Shown here: piece by piece, positions 7,717-16,666 of the stretch
How the letters are laid out: every line of letters starts with the position of its first letter
Numbering within the stretch: the first letter of the stretch is position 1
Source of the DNA: Streptomyces sp. SS1-1
GTDB taxonomy: Bacteria; Actinomycetota; Actinomycetes; Streptomycetales; Streptomycetaceae
Direction of reading: 5' to 3'
Assembly (NCBI RefSeq): GCF_008973465.1
Contig: NZ_WBXN01000004.1
Location: forward strand, 6,550,501 to 6,614,500
DNA: 64,000 nt
Position numbers and translations under genes: made by a program
The notes under the pieces: model-generated
Seen by the model: only the letters and a program-made list of their open reading frames with translations
What the model was told of the DNA's origin: nothing
The model's database searches: none

Positions 7717-9204
7717 TCAGCGCTGCAGGGTCAGCAGGCCCGGGCGGTAGGGCAGCAGGCCGTAGTCACCTCCGGAGTTCGGGCTGCGGCCCTGGTAGAG
7801 CAGCTGCAGATGGCAGGGGTCGACGGTCATCGTCTGGTCGGCGCTGGTGCGCAGCAGCTCACCGTGGCTGATGTCGTTCGTCCAGGTGGCGCCGCTGTTG
7901 GCCTTGCCGGCGAAGGGGTTGCTCTCGGACGTGGCCTGGGGCGTCCAGGTGCCGCCCAGGCTGGTCGCCGTGAACGAGCGGAAGTACCGGCCCTGCGAGC
8001 CGATCGCCTCGACGATCATGAGGTAGCGGTTCTGGCCCTGGAGCTTGTACACCTGCGGCGCCTCGAACAGGTTGTTCGTGGAGTCGCTCATGACCACGGT
8101 CGAGGTCGAGCCGAAGCTGCCCGGGAAGTTCCCGATCGGCATGCTCGCCCGGTAGATCTTGCCGTTGTCCCCGGCGAAGAACAGGTACATGTTCGTGCCG
8201 TCACCGATGAGCGTCTGGTCGATGGGGCCCGTGCCGGAGCCGGAGATGCTGCCGGAGAACAGCACCTGCTCGGACGACCAGCCGTTGGGGTTGGTGGGAT
8301 CGCTCGACGTCCGGTACGAGAAGGCGGTACCGCCCCACTGGTACGCCAGCACCCAGATGTTCTTGGGGGCGAAGTAGAAGAGGGAGGGCGCGACCGTCGA
8401 GCTGTTCATCGCGTTCTGGCTCGCCGAGCCCATCTCCGACCAGGCCCCGAACAGACCGAAGTTCATCGAACCCCAGCGGGTCCCGGTGTCGTGCGTGGTC
8501 GCGTAGACGAGCTGCTTGCCGTTGTAGGGGGCGACGGTGAAGTCCTTCAGCGAGACCCATCCCTGCCGGGGCTGGGCCAGCGCGCCGGTCGAGTTCCAGC
8601 GGTAGCTGGACGGCAGGTCGCAGGAGTCGGGGTCGCCGGGATCACCGCCCCCGCTGTCCGAGCCGACCTTGACGAGCTGCCACTGCTGGTTGGCCCCGCC
8701 CCAGTCGTCGTACTGGACGATGTTCGCGTTGTCGGCGGTGGAGGCGCCCTGCACCTCCAGTGCCTTGCCGCTGTGGCGGGAGACGAGGCGTACGTAGCCG
8801 TCCGAGCTGTCGGCCAGGCGCCACTGCTGGTTGGCGGCGTTCAGGTCGGACCACTGGACGATCGAACCGCCGTTCGCGGTCGACCAGTTGTACACGTCCA
8901 GCACCTTGCCGGAGTGGCGCGAGGCGATCCGGTAGGAGCCGTCACCGGAGGCGATGAACCGCCACTGCTGCTGGTTCTGGTCGTTCCTCGTCCACTGGGT
9001 GATCCTGGCGCCGTCGTTCGTGGCCAGGTTGTACACGTCGAGCGCCTTGCCGCTGTTGCGGTTGACCAGGACGTACCAGGCGTTCGTGTCGACGGTCGCG
9101 GCCGCGGCCGGCTGAGCGCCGAGGAAGGCCGCCAGCAACAGCAAGGGCGCCAGGACGCCGAGCAGGCGTCTCGGGCGCACCGCGGCGGGCGTGCGTGACC
9201 ACAT
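7717..9204 (-). CDS. Secreted GH62 alpha-L-arabinofuranosidase with N-terminal CBM13
   Basis: A 495-aa secreted enzyme. Residues 1-36 form a signal peptide (RPRRLL, a leucine-rich core, then QPAAAA). Residues 40-178 are a ricin-type beta-trefoil (CBM13) with three QQW repeats (NQQQW, NQQW, NQQW). A Gly/Asp/Pro linker follows, and from about residue 194 the GH62 domain begins, with LKDFT (catalytic base Asp, near 221), GPIDQTLIGD and NNLFEAPQVYK (probable acid Glu). It removes arabinose side chains from arabinoxylan. The architecture resembles the S. coelicolor CBM13-GH62 enzyme. AAGGAGG lies seven bases before ATG 9204. It is transcribed away from the xylanase. Confidence 0.92.
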   Translation of the reverse strand: MWSRTPAAVRPRRLLGVLAPLLLLAAFLGAQPAAAATVDTNAWYVLVNRNSGKALDVYNLATNDGARITQWTRNDQNQQQWRFIASGDGSYRIASRHSGKVLDVYNWSTANGGSIVQWSDLNAANQQWRLADSSDGYVRLVSRHSGKALEVQGASTADNANIVQYDDWGGANQQWQLVKVGSDSGGGDPGDPDSCDLPSSYRWNSTGALAQPRQGWVSLKDFTVAPYNGKQLVYATTHDTGTRWGSMNFGLFGAWSEMGSASQNAMNSSTVAPSLFYFAPKNIWVLAYQWGGTAFSYRTSSDPTNPNGWSSEQVLFSGSISGSGTGPIDQTLIGDGTNMYLFFAGDNGKIYRASMPIGNFPGSFGSTSTVVMSDSTNNLFEAPQVYKLQGQNRYLMIVEAIGSQGRYFRSFTATSLGGTWTPQATSESNPFAGKANSGATWTNDISHGELLRTSADQTMTVDPCHLQLLYQGRSPNSGGDYGLLPYRPGLLTLQR

Positions 9205-9281
9205 CGGAGAACCTCCTTGGGGGGAGTGGGGGTACCGCCGACGAAGCGCCGAACGGCCGTGCGGGAGCGGGTGAACCGTGC

Positions 9282-9292
9282 CGAAACTTTCG
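9282..9292. promoter_or_regulatory. CGAAACTTTCG operator in the GH62 leader
   Basis: CGAAACTTTCG is an 11-bp near-perfect palindrome (CGAAA-c-TTTCG) 78 bases before the GH62 start and downstream of its promoter. An almost identical box occurs before the xylanase gene. I recall boxes of this type in Streptomyces xylanase promoters that mediate repression in the absence of xylan sugars. The cognate LacI-type regulator is not in this window. Confidence 0.65.
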
Positions 9293-9318
9293 AACGCTCC
9301 AGGGATCTCCGGCGCCAC

Positions 9319-9347
9319 AAGCTAGGAATGCGGAGCGTCGCGGTCAA
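9319..9347 (-). promoter_or_regulatory. Promoter of the GH62 gene
   Basis: Minus-strand TTGACC (9347-9342) and TAGCTT (9324-9319) are separated by exactly 17 bases, a strong match to vegetative promoters. The expected start site near 9312 leaves a leader of about 108 bases that contains the CGAAACTTTCG operator. Confidence 0.6.
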
Positions 9348-9572
9348 GGTGTTTCACTGATCTGTCTGCAAAACGCTGCCGGTTCGGGGGGCGCGAGGAG
9401 CGGGGAGCCGGCCGTGCCCTCAGGTCGCCGCAAGAGCCCGGACTACTAGCGTTTGTTGGGCAGTTGACGTCGCTGAGCAGCCGTTATGCGCGCATCGACC
9501 GTGGCCCGGTGGGCGTGGGTCGCAGCGCGCCCCTCCCGCGCGCGGAAGAGGGGAGAGTGACGAAAAACTCAA

Positions 9573-9583
9573 CGAAAGTTTCG
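9573..9583. promoter_or_regulatory. CGAAAGTTTCG operator upstream of the xylanase gene
   Basis: CGAAAGTTTCG matches the GH62 leader box apart from the central base. It lies 34 bases before a TTGACG hexamer (9617-9622) that, with AATGAT 18 bases on (9641-9646), may be the xylanase promoter. A degenerate CGAAAAACTC precedes it at 9561. Shared boxes imply the two divergent hemicellulases form one regulon. Confidence 0.65.
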
Positions 9584-9845
9584 AAAATCAGTCGGAAAAA
9601 ATCCGTGCCGCACGGGTTGACGATTCACTGTCAAGCCCCCAATGATCTGTCTGGGAAACCGGCCGAGGGTCGATATACCGAACCTCGGTTCCCGATGTCC
9701 TGAGCCGCACCACCCGATCCGCGCACGACACGCCGTGGACCGGCCCTGCCGACCGGCCCAGGCCGCTCCGGCCCCCCGCACGTCCGTTCCCCGGTTTCCC
9801 CTGCTCTTCGGTCGTTCCGTGAGAACCGCTAAGGAGGCACCCCCC

Positions 9846-11276
9846 ATGGGCATCCAAGCCCTTCCCAGAGCCGCCGTCCGTCAAAGGCTCCGAACCCCAC
9901 TGCTGGCGCTCGCCGCCGGCGTCCTCGGGCTGACGGCCGCACTCGTCCCGCCCACGAACGCGGACGCCGCCGAGAGCACGCTCGGCGCCGCCGCGGCGCA
10001 GAGCGGCCGCTACTTCGGCGTCGCCATCGCCTCGGGCAAGCTGGGCGACTCGACGTACACCTCGATCGCGAACCGTGAGTTCAACTCGGTGACCGCCGAG
10101 AACGAGATGAAGATCGACGCCACCGAGCCGAACCGGGGCCAGTTCAACTTCAGTTCGGCCGACCGCGTCTACAACTGGGCCGTGCAGAACGGCAAGCAGG
10201 TCCGCGGCCACACGCTCGCCTGGCACTCCCAGCAGCCGGGCTGGATGCAGAGCCTCAGCGGCAGCTCGCTGCGCCAGGCCATGATCGACCACATCAACGG
10301 CGTGATGAACCACTACAAGGGCAAGATCGCCCAGTGGGACGTCGTGAACGAGGCGTTCGCCGACGGCAGTTCGGGCGCCCGGCGTGACTCCAACCTCCAG
10401 CGCACCGGCAACGACTGGATCGAGGTCGCCTTCCGCACCGCGCGCGCCGCCGACCCGTCCGCCAAGCTCTGCTACAACGACTACAACGTCGAGAACTGGA
10501 ACTGGGCGAAGACCCAGGCCATGTACAACATGGTCAAGGACTTCAAGTCGCGCGGCGTGCCGATCGACTGCGTCGGCTTCCAGTCGCACTTCAACAGCGG
10601 CAGCCCGTACGACAGCAACTTCCGCACCACGCTGCAGAACTTCGCGGCCCTCGGCGTCGACGTCGCCGTCACCGAGCTCGACATCCAGGGCGCCTCGTCC
10701 TCGACGTACGCCGCCGTGGTCAACGACTGCCTGGCCGTCTCGCGCTGCCTCGGCGTCACCGTCTGGGGCGTCCGCGACAGCGACTCCTGGCGCTCCGGCG
10801 ACACGCCCCTGCTGTTCAACAACGACGGCAGCAAGAAGGCCGCGTACACCGCCGTCCTCAACGCCCTGAACGGCGGCACGACCACGCCTCCGCCGACCGG
10901 CGACGGCGGCCAGATCAAGGGCGTCGCCTCGGGCCGCTGCCTGGACGTCCCCAACGCCTCCACCAGCGACGGCACCGGGGTCCAGCTGTACGACTGCCAC
11001 TCCAACAGCAACCAGCAGTGGGCCGTGACCGACTCCGGTGAGATCCGGGTCTACGGCAACAAGTGCCTGGACGCCGCCGGCACCGGCAACGGCGCCAAGG
11101 TCCAGATCTACAGCTGCTGGGGCGGCGACAACCAGAAGTGGCGCCTGAACTCCGACGGTTCGATCGTCGGCGTCCAGTCGGGCCGCTGCCTGGACGCGGC
11201 CGGCAGCGGCAACGGCGCCCAGATCCAGATCTACTCCTGCTCGGGCGGCTCCAACCAGCGGTGGACCCTCACCTGA
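9846..11276 (+). CDS. xlnA: Secreted GH10 endo-1,4-beta-xylanase with C-terminal CBM13
   Basis: A 476-aa xylanase very close to S. lividans XlnA (477 aa, from memory). Residues 1-41 are the signal peptide, ending ADA before the mature AESTLGAAAAQSGRYFG. The GH10 domain spans about 44-341 with acid/base Glu169 (WDVVNEAF) and nucleophile Glu277 (TELDIQGA). These equal mature 128 and 236, the S. lividans catalytic residues. A TTTPPP linker (342-353) leads to a ricin-type CBM13 (355-476) with repeated CLDV/CLDA and QQW/QKW/QRW motifs. AAGGAGG precedes ATG 9846 by eight bases. It degrades xylan outside the cell together with the divergent GH62. Confidence 0.96.
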   Translation: MGIQALPRAAVRQRLRTPLLALAAGVLGLTAALVPPTNADAAESTLGAAAAQSGRYFGVAIASGKLGDSTYTSIANREFNSVTAENEMKIDATEPNRGQFNFSSADRVYNWAVQNGKQVRGHTLAWHSQQPGWMQSLSGSSLRQAMIDHINGVMNHYKGKIAQWDVVNEAFADGSSGARRDSNLQRTGNDWIEVAFRTARAADPSAKLCYNDYNVENWNWAKTQAMYNMVKDFKSRGVPIDCVGFQSHFNSGSPYDSNFRTTLQNFAALGVDVAVTELDIQGASSSTYAAVVNDCLAVSRCLGVTVWGVRDSDSWRSGDTPLLFNNDGSKKAAYTAVLNALNGGTTTPPPTGDGGQIKGVASGRCLDVPNASTSDGTGVQLYDCHSNSNQQWAVTDSGEIRVYGNKCLDAAGTGNGAKVQIYSCWGGDNQKWRLNSDGSIVGVQSGRCLDAAGSGNGAQIQIYSCSGGSNQRWTLT

Positions 11277-11303
11277 GACACGGGCCTTCAGCCACATGGC
11301 CCA

Positions 11304-11330
11304 GGGCCGCCGTCATGAGGACGGCGGCCC
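11304..11330 (+). terminator. Terminator after the xylanase gene
   Basis: Perfect 11-bp stem GGGCCGCCGTC / GACGGCGGCCC (11304-11314, 11320-11330) with loop ATGAG, 28 bases after the xylanase stop and before the convergent FUSC gene. There is no long U-run, as usual in Streptomyces. Confidence 0.75.
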
Positions 11331-11391
11331 GTCCAGGGGTCCGGCCGTCCGGCGGAAAGCCGACTCCCGGGCGCTGTCCGCCGCCGCGCCG

Positions 11392-13569
11392 TCACCCGCC
11401 CCGGTGCGCGGGCCCTGGTCCGTCGTCTTCCGCGGCCAGGGTCGCCCGCACCCGCTGCTCCTCGCGAGCCGGGCCGACGTCCCGTTCCAGGGGCGTGCGG
11501 CTCACTGCTGTGGCGAGGTCCTCCAAGGCCCGTTTCTCGAGTTCGGCCTCACGCCGCAGGACCGGGCTTCCGGTGCCGAGGGCGCTGCCCTGCCAGGCGC
11601 GGAGCGCCTCCTCCACGCGTCCCCAGTCCGGGTTCCTGTGCTCGCGCACGTCCTCGGCCGCCTGCTCGGTGTCCGCCTCCAGGGCCTCGGCGAGCCGCTC
11701 CGCCTCCGCGGCGAAAGGGCTGTCGGCCCGCGGGACGTGGCTCTCCATGAGCATCGCCGCCCGGCCGAACCGCTTGAGCGCCTCCTGCGCGTCCTCCGCC
11801 TCGCGCGACGTCAGGCCGCGGGGGCCGACCGGTTCGCGTCTTGCCTGTTCATAGGCCTTCTGCCAGGCGGCCCGTGCGTCCCTGCTCGCCAGCAGTGCCC
11901 TGCGCATGTCCGCGCGACGTTCCCGGGTCGGTCGGGCGTGGCTGCGGAGCACGGCGGCCGCGTAGCGGCCGTCGGCGGCGAGCCAGTCCGCCAGCCGGCC
12001 CGGCAGCCGGGGGGTCTCCCACGCGGGGTACACCACGTACGCCAGCATGGCCAGGGCCCCGCCGAGCAGGGTGAGCACCACCCGCTCCGGGACCGTCTGC
12101 TCCCATGCCTGGCCGCCCATGCCGAGCAGGAAGACGACGTACGCGGCGGTGAAGCACTGGGAGTAGGCGTAGCCGGTGCGGTTCAGCGTGTACGACAGGC
12201 CCGCCGAGACGACCGCCGGCACGGCGGACAGGTGGGCGTCCGTGCCCAACGCCCGCACCACACCGGTGGCGAGCGCCACCCCCACCAGGGTCCCGGCGAG
12301 ACGGGCCACGGCACGCGCGTACGTCCGGTGGAAGTCCGGCCGCATCACCATCACCGAGGCGATGGGCGCCCAGTAACCGTGCCCCAGGGGCAGCCGGGCG
12401 GCGATCAGATAGCCGACCGTGGCCACCGCCGCCAGGCGGACGGCGTGCCGGAACACGGGCGAGTCCCGGCGGAGCTCACGGCGGACCGCCACGACGACGA
12501 CCGGGACCAGCTTGAACAGGGTCGGGCGCACCAGGAACCGGGCGCCGGCGAGACCGGGCGGCGTGGACGCTCCGGCACGCGCCCCGCCGCTGCCGGCGAT
12601 GTCCAGCGCCTCGCCGAGCAGTTCCACGAGCCGTTCGGCGGCTTGCCGCGCGGGGCCCTCCAGCACCTCGTGCTCCTCGTCGACGCGCAGGACGTCCGCG
12701 CTCTCGGGCCGCACCTCGGCAGGGGTGCCGTGTCGGATCGAACGGGCGGCCGCGTCCAGGACGTCGGCGGCCGCGGCGAGCAACTCCCGGGCGCGGTCCC
12801 GCCCGGGTCCCTCGGCCGGGGCGCCCACGTCCGGGTCCGCGAGCGCCGCGACGACCGGCCGGATGCGTTCGGCGAGTCCCCGGGGGCCGTGCAGGACGGG
12901 AGGACGGGTGCGGGCCTGGGACGGTGTCACGGCGGCCGCGTCCCGGGCCGTCATCAGCGGCTCCGGGTCGAACGGCGCGGTCGGGTCGTGCCGCAGCCGG
13001 CGGGCGTGGTCGGCCACGGCGGCCAGCGCGTCGGCCAGCGCGTCACGGTGCGCGCCCCACCGCCGGACCGGGAACAGCAGGATCAGCGCGGCCTGCGCCA
13101 CGCCTCCGAGCGCGATGACCCCTGCGTGCTCCAGAGCCCGCCCGACGCTCGTGGGCAGGGTGACGGTCACCAGCATGCTGCCCACGGTCGTCGCCGCGAC
13201 GATCCCGGCGGTCGATCCGACGGCCCACGCCATTCCCGCGACGAAGGCCCACAGGGCGAGCAGCGGGAGGAACGTCACGAGTCGCCCCGCCGCCAGATAG
13301 CCCACGAAGGTGCTGACTGCCAGACCCGCGCCCGCGCCGAGCGCGACGACCTTGCGGGGACGCCAGCTGCGCTGGAAGGTGGCTCCGCCGGCGGAGTAGG
13401 CGCCCAGGGCGGCGGACGCGGCATACGCGGGGGAGACCAGCCACAGGGTCGGCCCGATGACGAGCGCCACCCCGGCGGCCGCACGCAGGGCGAGCAGGGG
13501 CTCCAGCCGCGTCTCCTCGACCGTGAGCCCGGATCGCAGGACGTCCCCGAAGGCCCGCAGCCAGCTCAC
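11392..13569 (-). CDS. FUSC-family inner membrane protein (aromatic acid exporter-like)
   Basis: A 725-aa integral membrane protein with two sets of hydrophobic helices: about residues 25-170, and again about 375-520 beginning FRHAVRLAAVATVGYLIAA. A charged cytoplasmic region sits between them and a long soluble tail rich in Arg/Glu follows. The duplicated layout and the SPVFRHAVR segment match the FUSC (fusaric acid resistance/YccS-AaeB) superfamily. Members export aromatic acids or have unknown roles. GTG 13569 is the best available start but lacks a strong ribosome binding site. It converges on the xylanase gene. Confidence 0.8.
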   Translation of the reverse strand: MSWLRAFGDVLRSGLTVEETRLEPLLALRAAAGVALVIGPTLWLVSPAYAASAALGAYSAGGATFQRSWRPRKVVALGAGAGLAVSTFVGYLAAGRLVTFLPLLALWAFVAGMAWAVGSTAGIVAATTVGSMLVTVTLPTSVGRALEHAGVIALGGVAQAALILLFPVRRWGAHRDALADALAAVADHARRLRHDPTAPFDPEPLMTARDAAAVTPSQARTRPPVLHGPRGLAERIRPVVAALADPDVGAPAEGPGRDRARELLAAAADVLDAAARSIRHGTPAEVRPESADVLRVDEEHEVLEGPARQAAERLVELLGEALDIAGSGGARAGASTPPGLAGARFLVRPTLFKLVPVVVVAVRRELRRDSPVFRHAVRLAAVATVGYLIAARLPLGHGYWAPIASVMVMRPDFHRTYARAVARLAGTLVGVALATGVVRALGTDAHLSAVPAVVSAGLSYTLNRTGYAYSQCFTAAYVVFLLGMGGQAWEQTVPERVVLTLLGGALAMLAYVVYPAWETPRLPGRLADWLAADGRYAAAVLRSHARPTRERRADMRRALLASRDARAAWQKAYEQARREPVGPRGLTSREAEDAQEALKRFGRAAMLMESHVPRADSPFAAEAERLAEALEADTEQAAEDVREHRNPDWGRVEEALRAWQGSALGTGSPVLRREAELEKRALEDLATAVSRTPLERDVGPAREEQRVRATLAAEDDGPGPAHRGG

Positions 13570-13861
13570 GGGTGTCCACGCGGCCGGAACGCCCTGCCGC
13601 GTCGCGTCGGCGGGATGGAGGTGCGGCGACCGTCAGGCAAGGAAGCCTCCAGGGCCGTTCACCCGGATCAGGTGGAACGGTCGTTCCGCCGCCTGCCCGC
13701 CAGGCTGAGCCCCGGCGCCCCGGCGGCGTGCGTCCGGGTCCCCGTGACCCCTGAGGCCAAACAACCCCCACCGACCGATCGGCAAGATCTCCGGAACAGG
13801 CGATCGGGGACCGACGGCGCCCGCCGCGCGGTTCCCGTCGCGATCGGGGTACTCAGGAACG
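13570..13861. other. Divergent intergenic region with inverted repeats
   Basis: This 292-bp region separates the FUSC gene (minus) and the UvrA-like gene (plus). GGAACG-GT-CGTTCC (13674-13687) is a near-perfect inverted repeat that could be an operator for either gene. I see no clear -35/-10 pair and no gene. Confidence 0.4.
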
Positions 13862-16330
13862 GTGAACGAGGACACGACCGACCCCTACGTGCATGTCCGG
13901 GGCGCCGGCGAGAACAACCTGCGGAACATCGACGTCGACGTGCCACGGGACGCCATGGTCGCCTTCACCGGGGTCTCCGGCTCGGGCAAGTCCTCGCTCG
14001 CGTTCGGCACGCTCTACGCGGAGGCCCAGCGTCGCTACTTCGAGTCCGTGGCACCGTACGCCCGAAGGCTGTTGCAGCAGGTCGGCGCACCGCACGTGCA
14101 GGAGATCACCGGACTGCCCCCGGCCGTGGCCCTGCAGCAGCGCCGCGGATCGCCCAGCTCGCGCTCGACGGTCGGGACCATCACCACCCTGTCCAATCTG
14201 CTGCGCATCCTGTACTCCCGCGCCGGCACCTACCCGCCCGGGGCCGCACGGCTGGACGCCGAGTCGTTCTCACCCAACACCGCGGCCGGCGCCTGCCCGC
14301 GGTGCCACGGACTGGGCGTCGTGCACGACGTCGCCGAGGACCTGCTCGTCCCGGACCCCTCGCTGAGCATCCGCGAGGGGGCGATCGCCGCCTGGCCGGG
14401 AGCCTGGCAGGGCGCCAACCTGCGCAGTGTCGTGAACGGCCTGGGGATCGACATCGACCGGCCCTGGCGCAGACTCCGGAAGAAGGACCGCGACTGGCTG
14501 CTGTACACGGACGAGCAGCCCTCCGTGTACATCGAGCCGGAGGAGGACCGCGTCGACTACGGGTACCAGGGCAAGTTCTGGAGCGCCCGCAAGCACGTCA
14601 TGCACGTCCTCGCCGACTCCAAGAGCGAGAAGATGCGCGAACGGGCGCTCCGGTTCGTCAGAAGCGTGCCCTGCCCCGAGTGCCACGGCAGCGGGCTGCG
14701 GCCCGAGGCGCTCGCCGTGACCTTCGCCGGACATTCCATCGCCGAGATCAACGCGAAGCCGCTCACCGAGGTCGTGGCACTGCTGCGGCCGGTCGCCGGG
14801 CGGTCCGAGGCCGACGCCACCACGTCGACCGCCCGGTCGGGGGAGACGACCGAGGTCGCGGTCCGGATCTGCGGCGATCTGGTCGCGCGGATCGAGGTAC
14901 TGCTCGGTCTCGGCCTCGGATATCTCAGCCTCGGGCGCCGCTCGACGACCCTGTCGCCCGGCGAGGCGCAGCGCCTGCGCATCGCCACCCAACTGCGCTC
15001 GGGGCTGTTCGGCGTCGTCTACGTCCTCGACGAACCCTCCGCGGGCCTGCACCCCGCCGACGCGGAACCGCTGCTGGACGTGCTGGACCGCCTCAAGGCG
15101 GCGGGCAACTCCCTGTTCGTCGTGGAGCACGACATGGACGTCGTACGGCGGGCGGACTGGGTGGTCGACATCGGTCCCGGGGCGGGCGAGGGCGGCGGAC
15201 GCGTGCTGTACAGCGGCCCGGTCGCCGGTCTCGAACGGGTCGAGGAGTCGGCCACGAGCCGGTACCTGTTCGGGCGCGCCCAGCCGCTCGACCACCGCCC
15301 GCGCGCACCGCACGGCTGGCTGCGCCTGCGCGGCGTCTCCCGCCACAACCTCCACGACGTGTCCGTCGACGTACCGCTCTGCGTGCTGACGGCGGTGACG
15401 GGCGTGTCCGGCTCCGGAAAGTCGACGCTGGTGACGCAGGTGCTCGCCGAGGTCGTCCGCGGCCACCTCGGACTCGTGCCCGAGGAGCCCGACGAGGCAC
15501 AGCTGGAGGTTGACGTCGAGGACGCGTCGGGGGTGGAGTCGTTCGACCGGCTGGTCCTGGTCGACCAGCGGCCCATCGGCCGGACCCCCCGGTCCAACCT
15601 GGCCACCTACACGGGGATGTTCGACGCCGTGCGCAAGCTGTACGCGGCGACGGACGAGGCCAGGGCGCGCGGCTACTCGGCCGGACGGTTCTCCTTCAAC
15701 GTGCCCGAGGGGCGCTGCGAGACCTGCCAGGGCGAAGGGTTCGTCGCGGTGGAACTGCTGTTCCTGCCCGGCACCTACGCGCCGTGCCCGACCTGCCGGG
15801 GCGCCCGGTACAACGCCGAGACGCTGGAAGTCACCTACCACGGCAAGAACATCGCGGAAGTGCTGGCGCTGTCCGTCGACGCCGCCGCCACGTTCCTCTC
15901 CTCCGTCCCGGCCGCCTCCCGCAGTCTGGAGACGCTGCGTGAGGTGGGACTGGGGTACCTGCGGCTGGGCCAGCCCGCGACGGAACTCAGCGGCGGTGAG
16001 GCGCAACGCATCAAACTGGCCACCGAACTGCAGCGGGCCCGCCGCGGGCACGCGCTCTACCTGCTGGACGAGCCGACGGCGGGGCTGCACCCCGCTGACA
16101 TCGCGCTGCTGCTGCGACAGCTGCACCGCCTCGTCGACGCGGGCAACACGGTCGTCCTCGTCGAGCACGACCTGGACACGATCGCCACCGCCGACTGGGT
16201 CGTCGACCTCGGCCCGGGCGGCGGCGACGCGGGCGGCCGGGTCGTCGCGGCGGGCCCGCCCGCCAAGGTGGCGAAAGCCCGCCGCAGCGCCACCGCGCCC
16301 TACCTCGCGGCCCGGCTCACGCGCTCCTGA
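13862..16330 (+). CDS. Class II UvrA-like ABC ATPase (drug-resistance type excinuclease paralogue)
   Basis: An 822-aa protein with two UvrA-type ATPase halves: Walker A GVSGSGKSS (37-45) and a second GVSGSGKST, signatures LSPGEAQRL and LSGGEAQRI, and Walker B VYVLDEPSAGLHP and LYLLDEPTAGLHP. Zinc modules CPRCHGLG, CPECHGSG, CETCQGEGF and CPTCRG are present. It is about 150 residues shorter than the housekeeping UvrA, fitting class II proteins such as DrrC and Streptomyces UvrA2, which are thought to displace DNA-bound drugs. GTG 13862 follows AGGA. It stands alone, divergent from FUSC, with no biosynthetic cluster in view. Confidence 0.88.
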   Translation: MNEDTTDPYVHVRGAGENNLRNIDVDVPRDAMVAFTGVSGSGKSSLAFGTLYAEAQRRYFESVAPYARRLLQQVGAPHVQEITGLPPAVALQQRRGSPSSRSTVGTITTLSNLLRILYSRAGTYPPGAARLDAESFSPNTAAGACPRCHGLGVVHDVAEDLLVPDPSLSIREGAIAAWPGAWQGANLRSVVNGLGIDIDRPWRRLRKKDRDWLLYTDEQPSVYIEPEEDRVDYGYQGKFWSARKHVMHVLADSKSEKMRERALRFVRSVPCPECHGSGLRPEALAVTFAGHSIAEINAKPLTEVVALLRPVAGRSEADATTSTARSGETTEVAVRICGDLVARIEVLLGLGLGYLSLGRRSTTLSPGEAQRLRIATQLRSGLFGVVYVLDEPSAGLHPADAEPLLDVLDRLKAAGNSLFVVEHDMDVVRRADWVVDIGPGAGEGGGRVLYSGPVAGLERVEESATSRYLFGRAQPLDHRPRAPHGWLRLRGVSRHNLHDVSVDVPLCVLTAVTGVSGSGKSTLVTQVLAEVVRGHLGLVPEEPDEAQLEVDVEDASGVESFDRLVLVDQRPIGRTPRSNLATYTGMFDAVRKLYAATDEARARGYSAGRFSFNVPEGRCETCQGEGFVAVELLFLPGTYAPCPTCRGARYNAETLEVTYHGKNIAEVLALSVDAAATFLSSVPAASRSLETLREVGLGYLRLGQPATELSGGEAQRIKLATELQRARRGHALYLLDEPTAGLHPADIALLLRQLHRLVDAGNTVVLVEHDLDTIATADWVVDLGPGGGDAGGRVVAAGPPAKVAKARRSATAPYLAARLTRS

Positions 16331-16376
16331 CGGCCAGAAGCCCTTCGCGACGGCCGACGGCTCCGGGAGCCGGCCG

Positions 16377-16416
16377 CGCCCCCTCGACCGACCGGACCCA
16401 CCGCGGTCAGGGGGCG
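16377..16416. terminator. Terminator between convergent UvrA-like and LysR genes
   Basis: The arm CGCCCCCT plus GACCG (16377-16390) pairs with CGGTC plus AGGGGGCG (16404-16416), with one bulged C and a 13-base loop. It lies 46 bases after the UvrA-like stop. The remaining 16417-16666 holds no supported gene, only weak GC-rich open frames. Confidence 0.65.
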
Positions 16417-16666
16417 CCAGGTCACACGCCCGGCCCGCTGTCCTCCGAGGTCGCGGCCGACCTGCTGAGGGAGCAGATCCGTGTCGCGGTGTACGGGGCG
16501 GCCGTGGCGATGGCGCTTCCCCGGGCAGTGGCGGGGGCGTCCATGACGCCTCCCTGGGGTCGGGGGTCGGGGGTACCCCGGGCGTGGCGGGCGCGGGCCG
16601 GGCCGGCGTGTCGGGCGGACTTCTCGCAGGCCGTCGTGGCGTGCGGGGCACGACGGGGCCCGGGCG

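Larger units (their letters stand above)
9205..9845. other. 641-bp intergenic control region between GH62 and GH10 genes
   Basis: No convincing gene lies here. It contains the minus-strand GH62 promoter, the two CGAAASTTTCG boxes, two TTGACG hexamers on the plus strand (9464, 9617), a perfect 11-bp direct repeat TGATCTGTCTG (9358-9368 and 9643-9653), and a possible leader hairpin CCGAGG/CCTCGG (9663-9668, 9683-9688). Base composition drops in GC around 9560-9600, as expected for a control region. Confidence 0.6.

Noticed and set aside
13862..16330. Resistance gene of an antibiotic biosynthetic cluster
   Set aside because: No polyketide, peptide synthetase or tailoring genes occur within the window on either side.
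16422..16544. 40-codon minus-strand frame from ATG 16544 with GGGAGG upstream
   Set aside because: Only the ribosome binding site is attractive. The product has no recognisable pattern, and a competing plus-strand frame covers the same bases.
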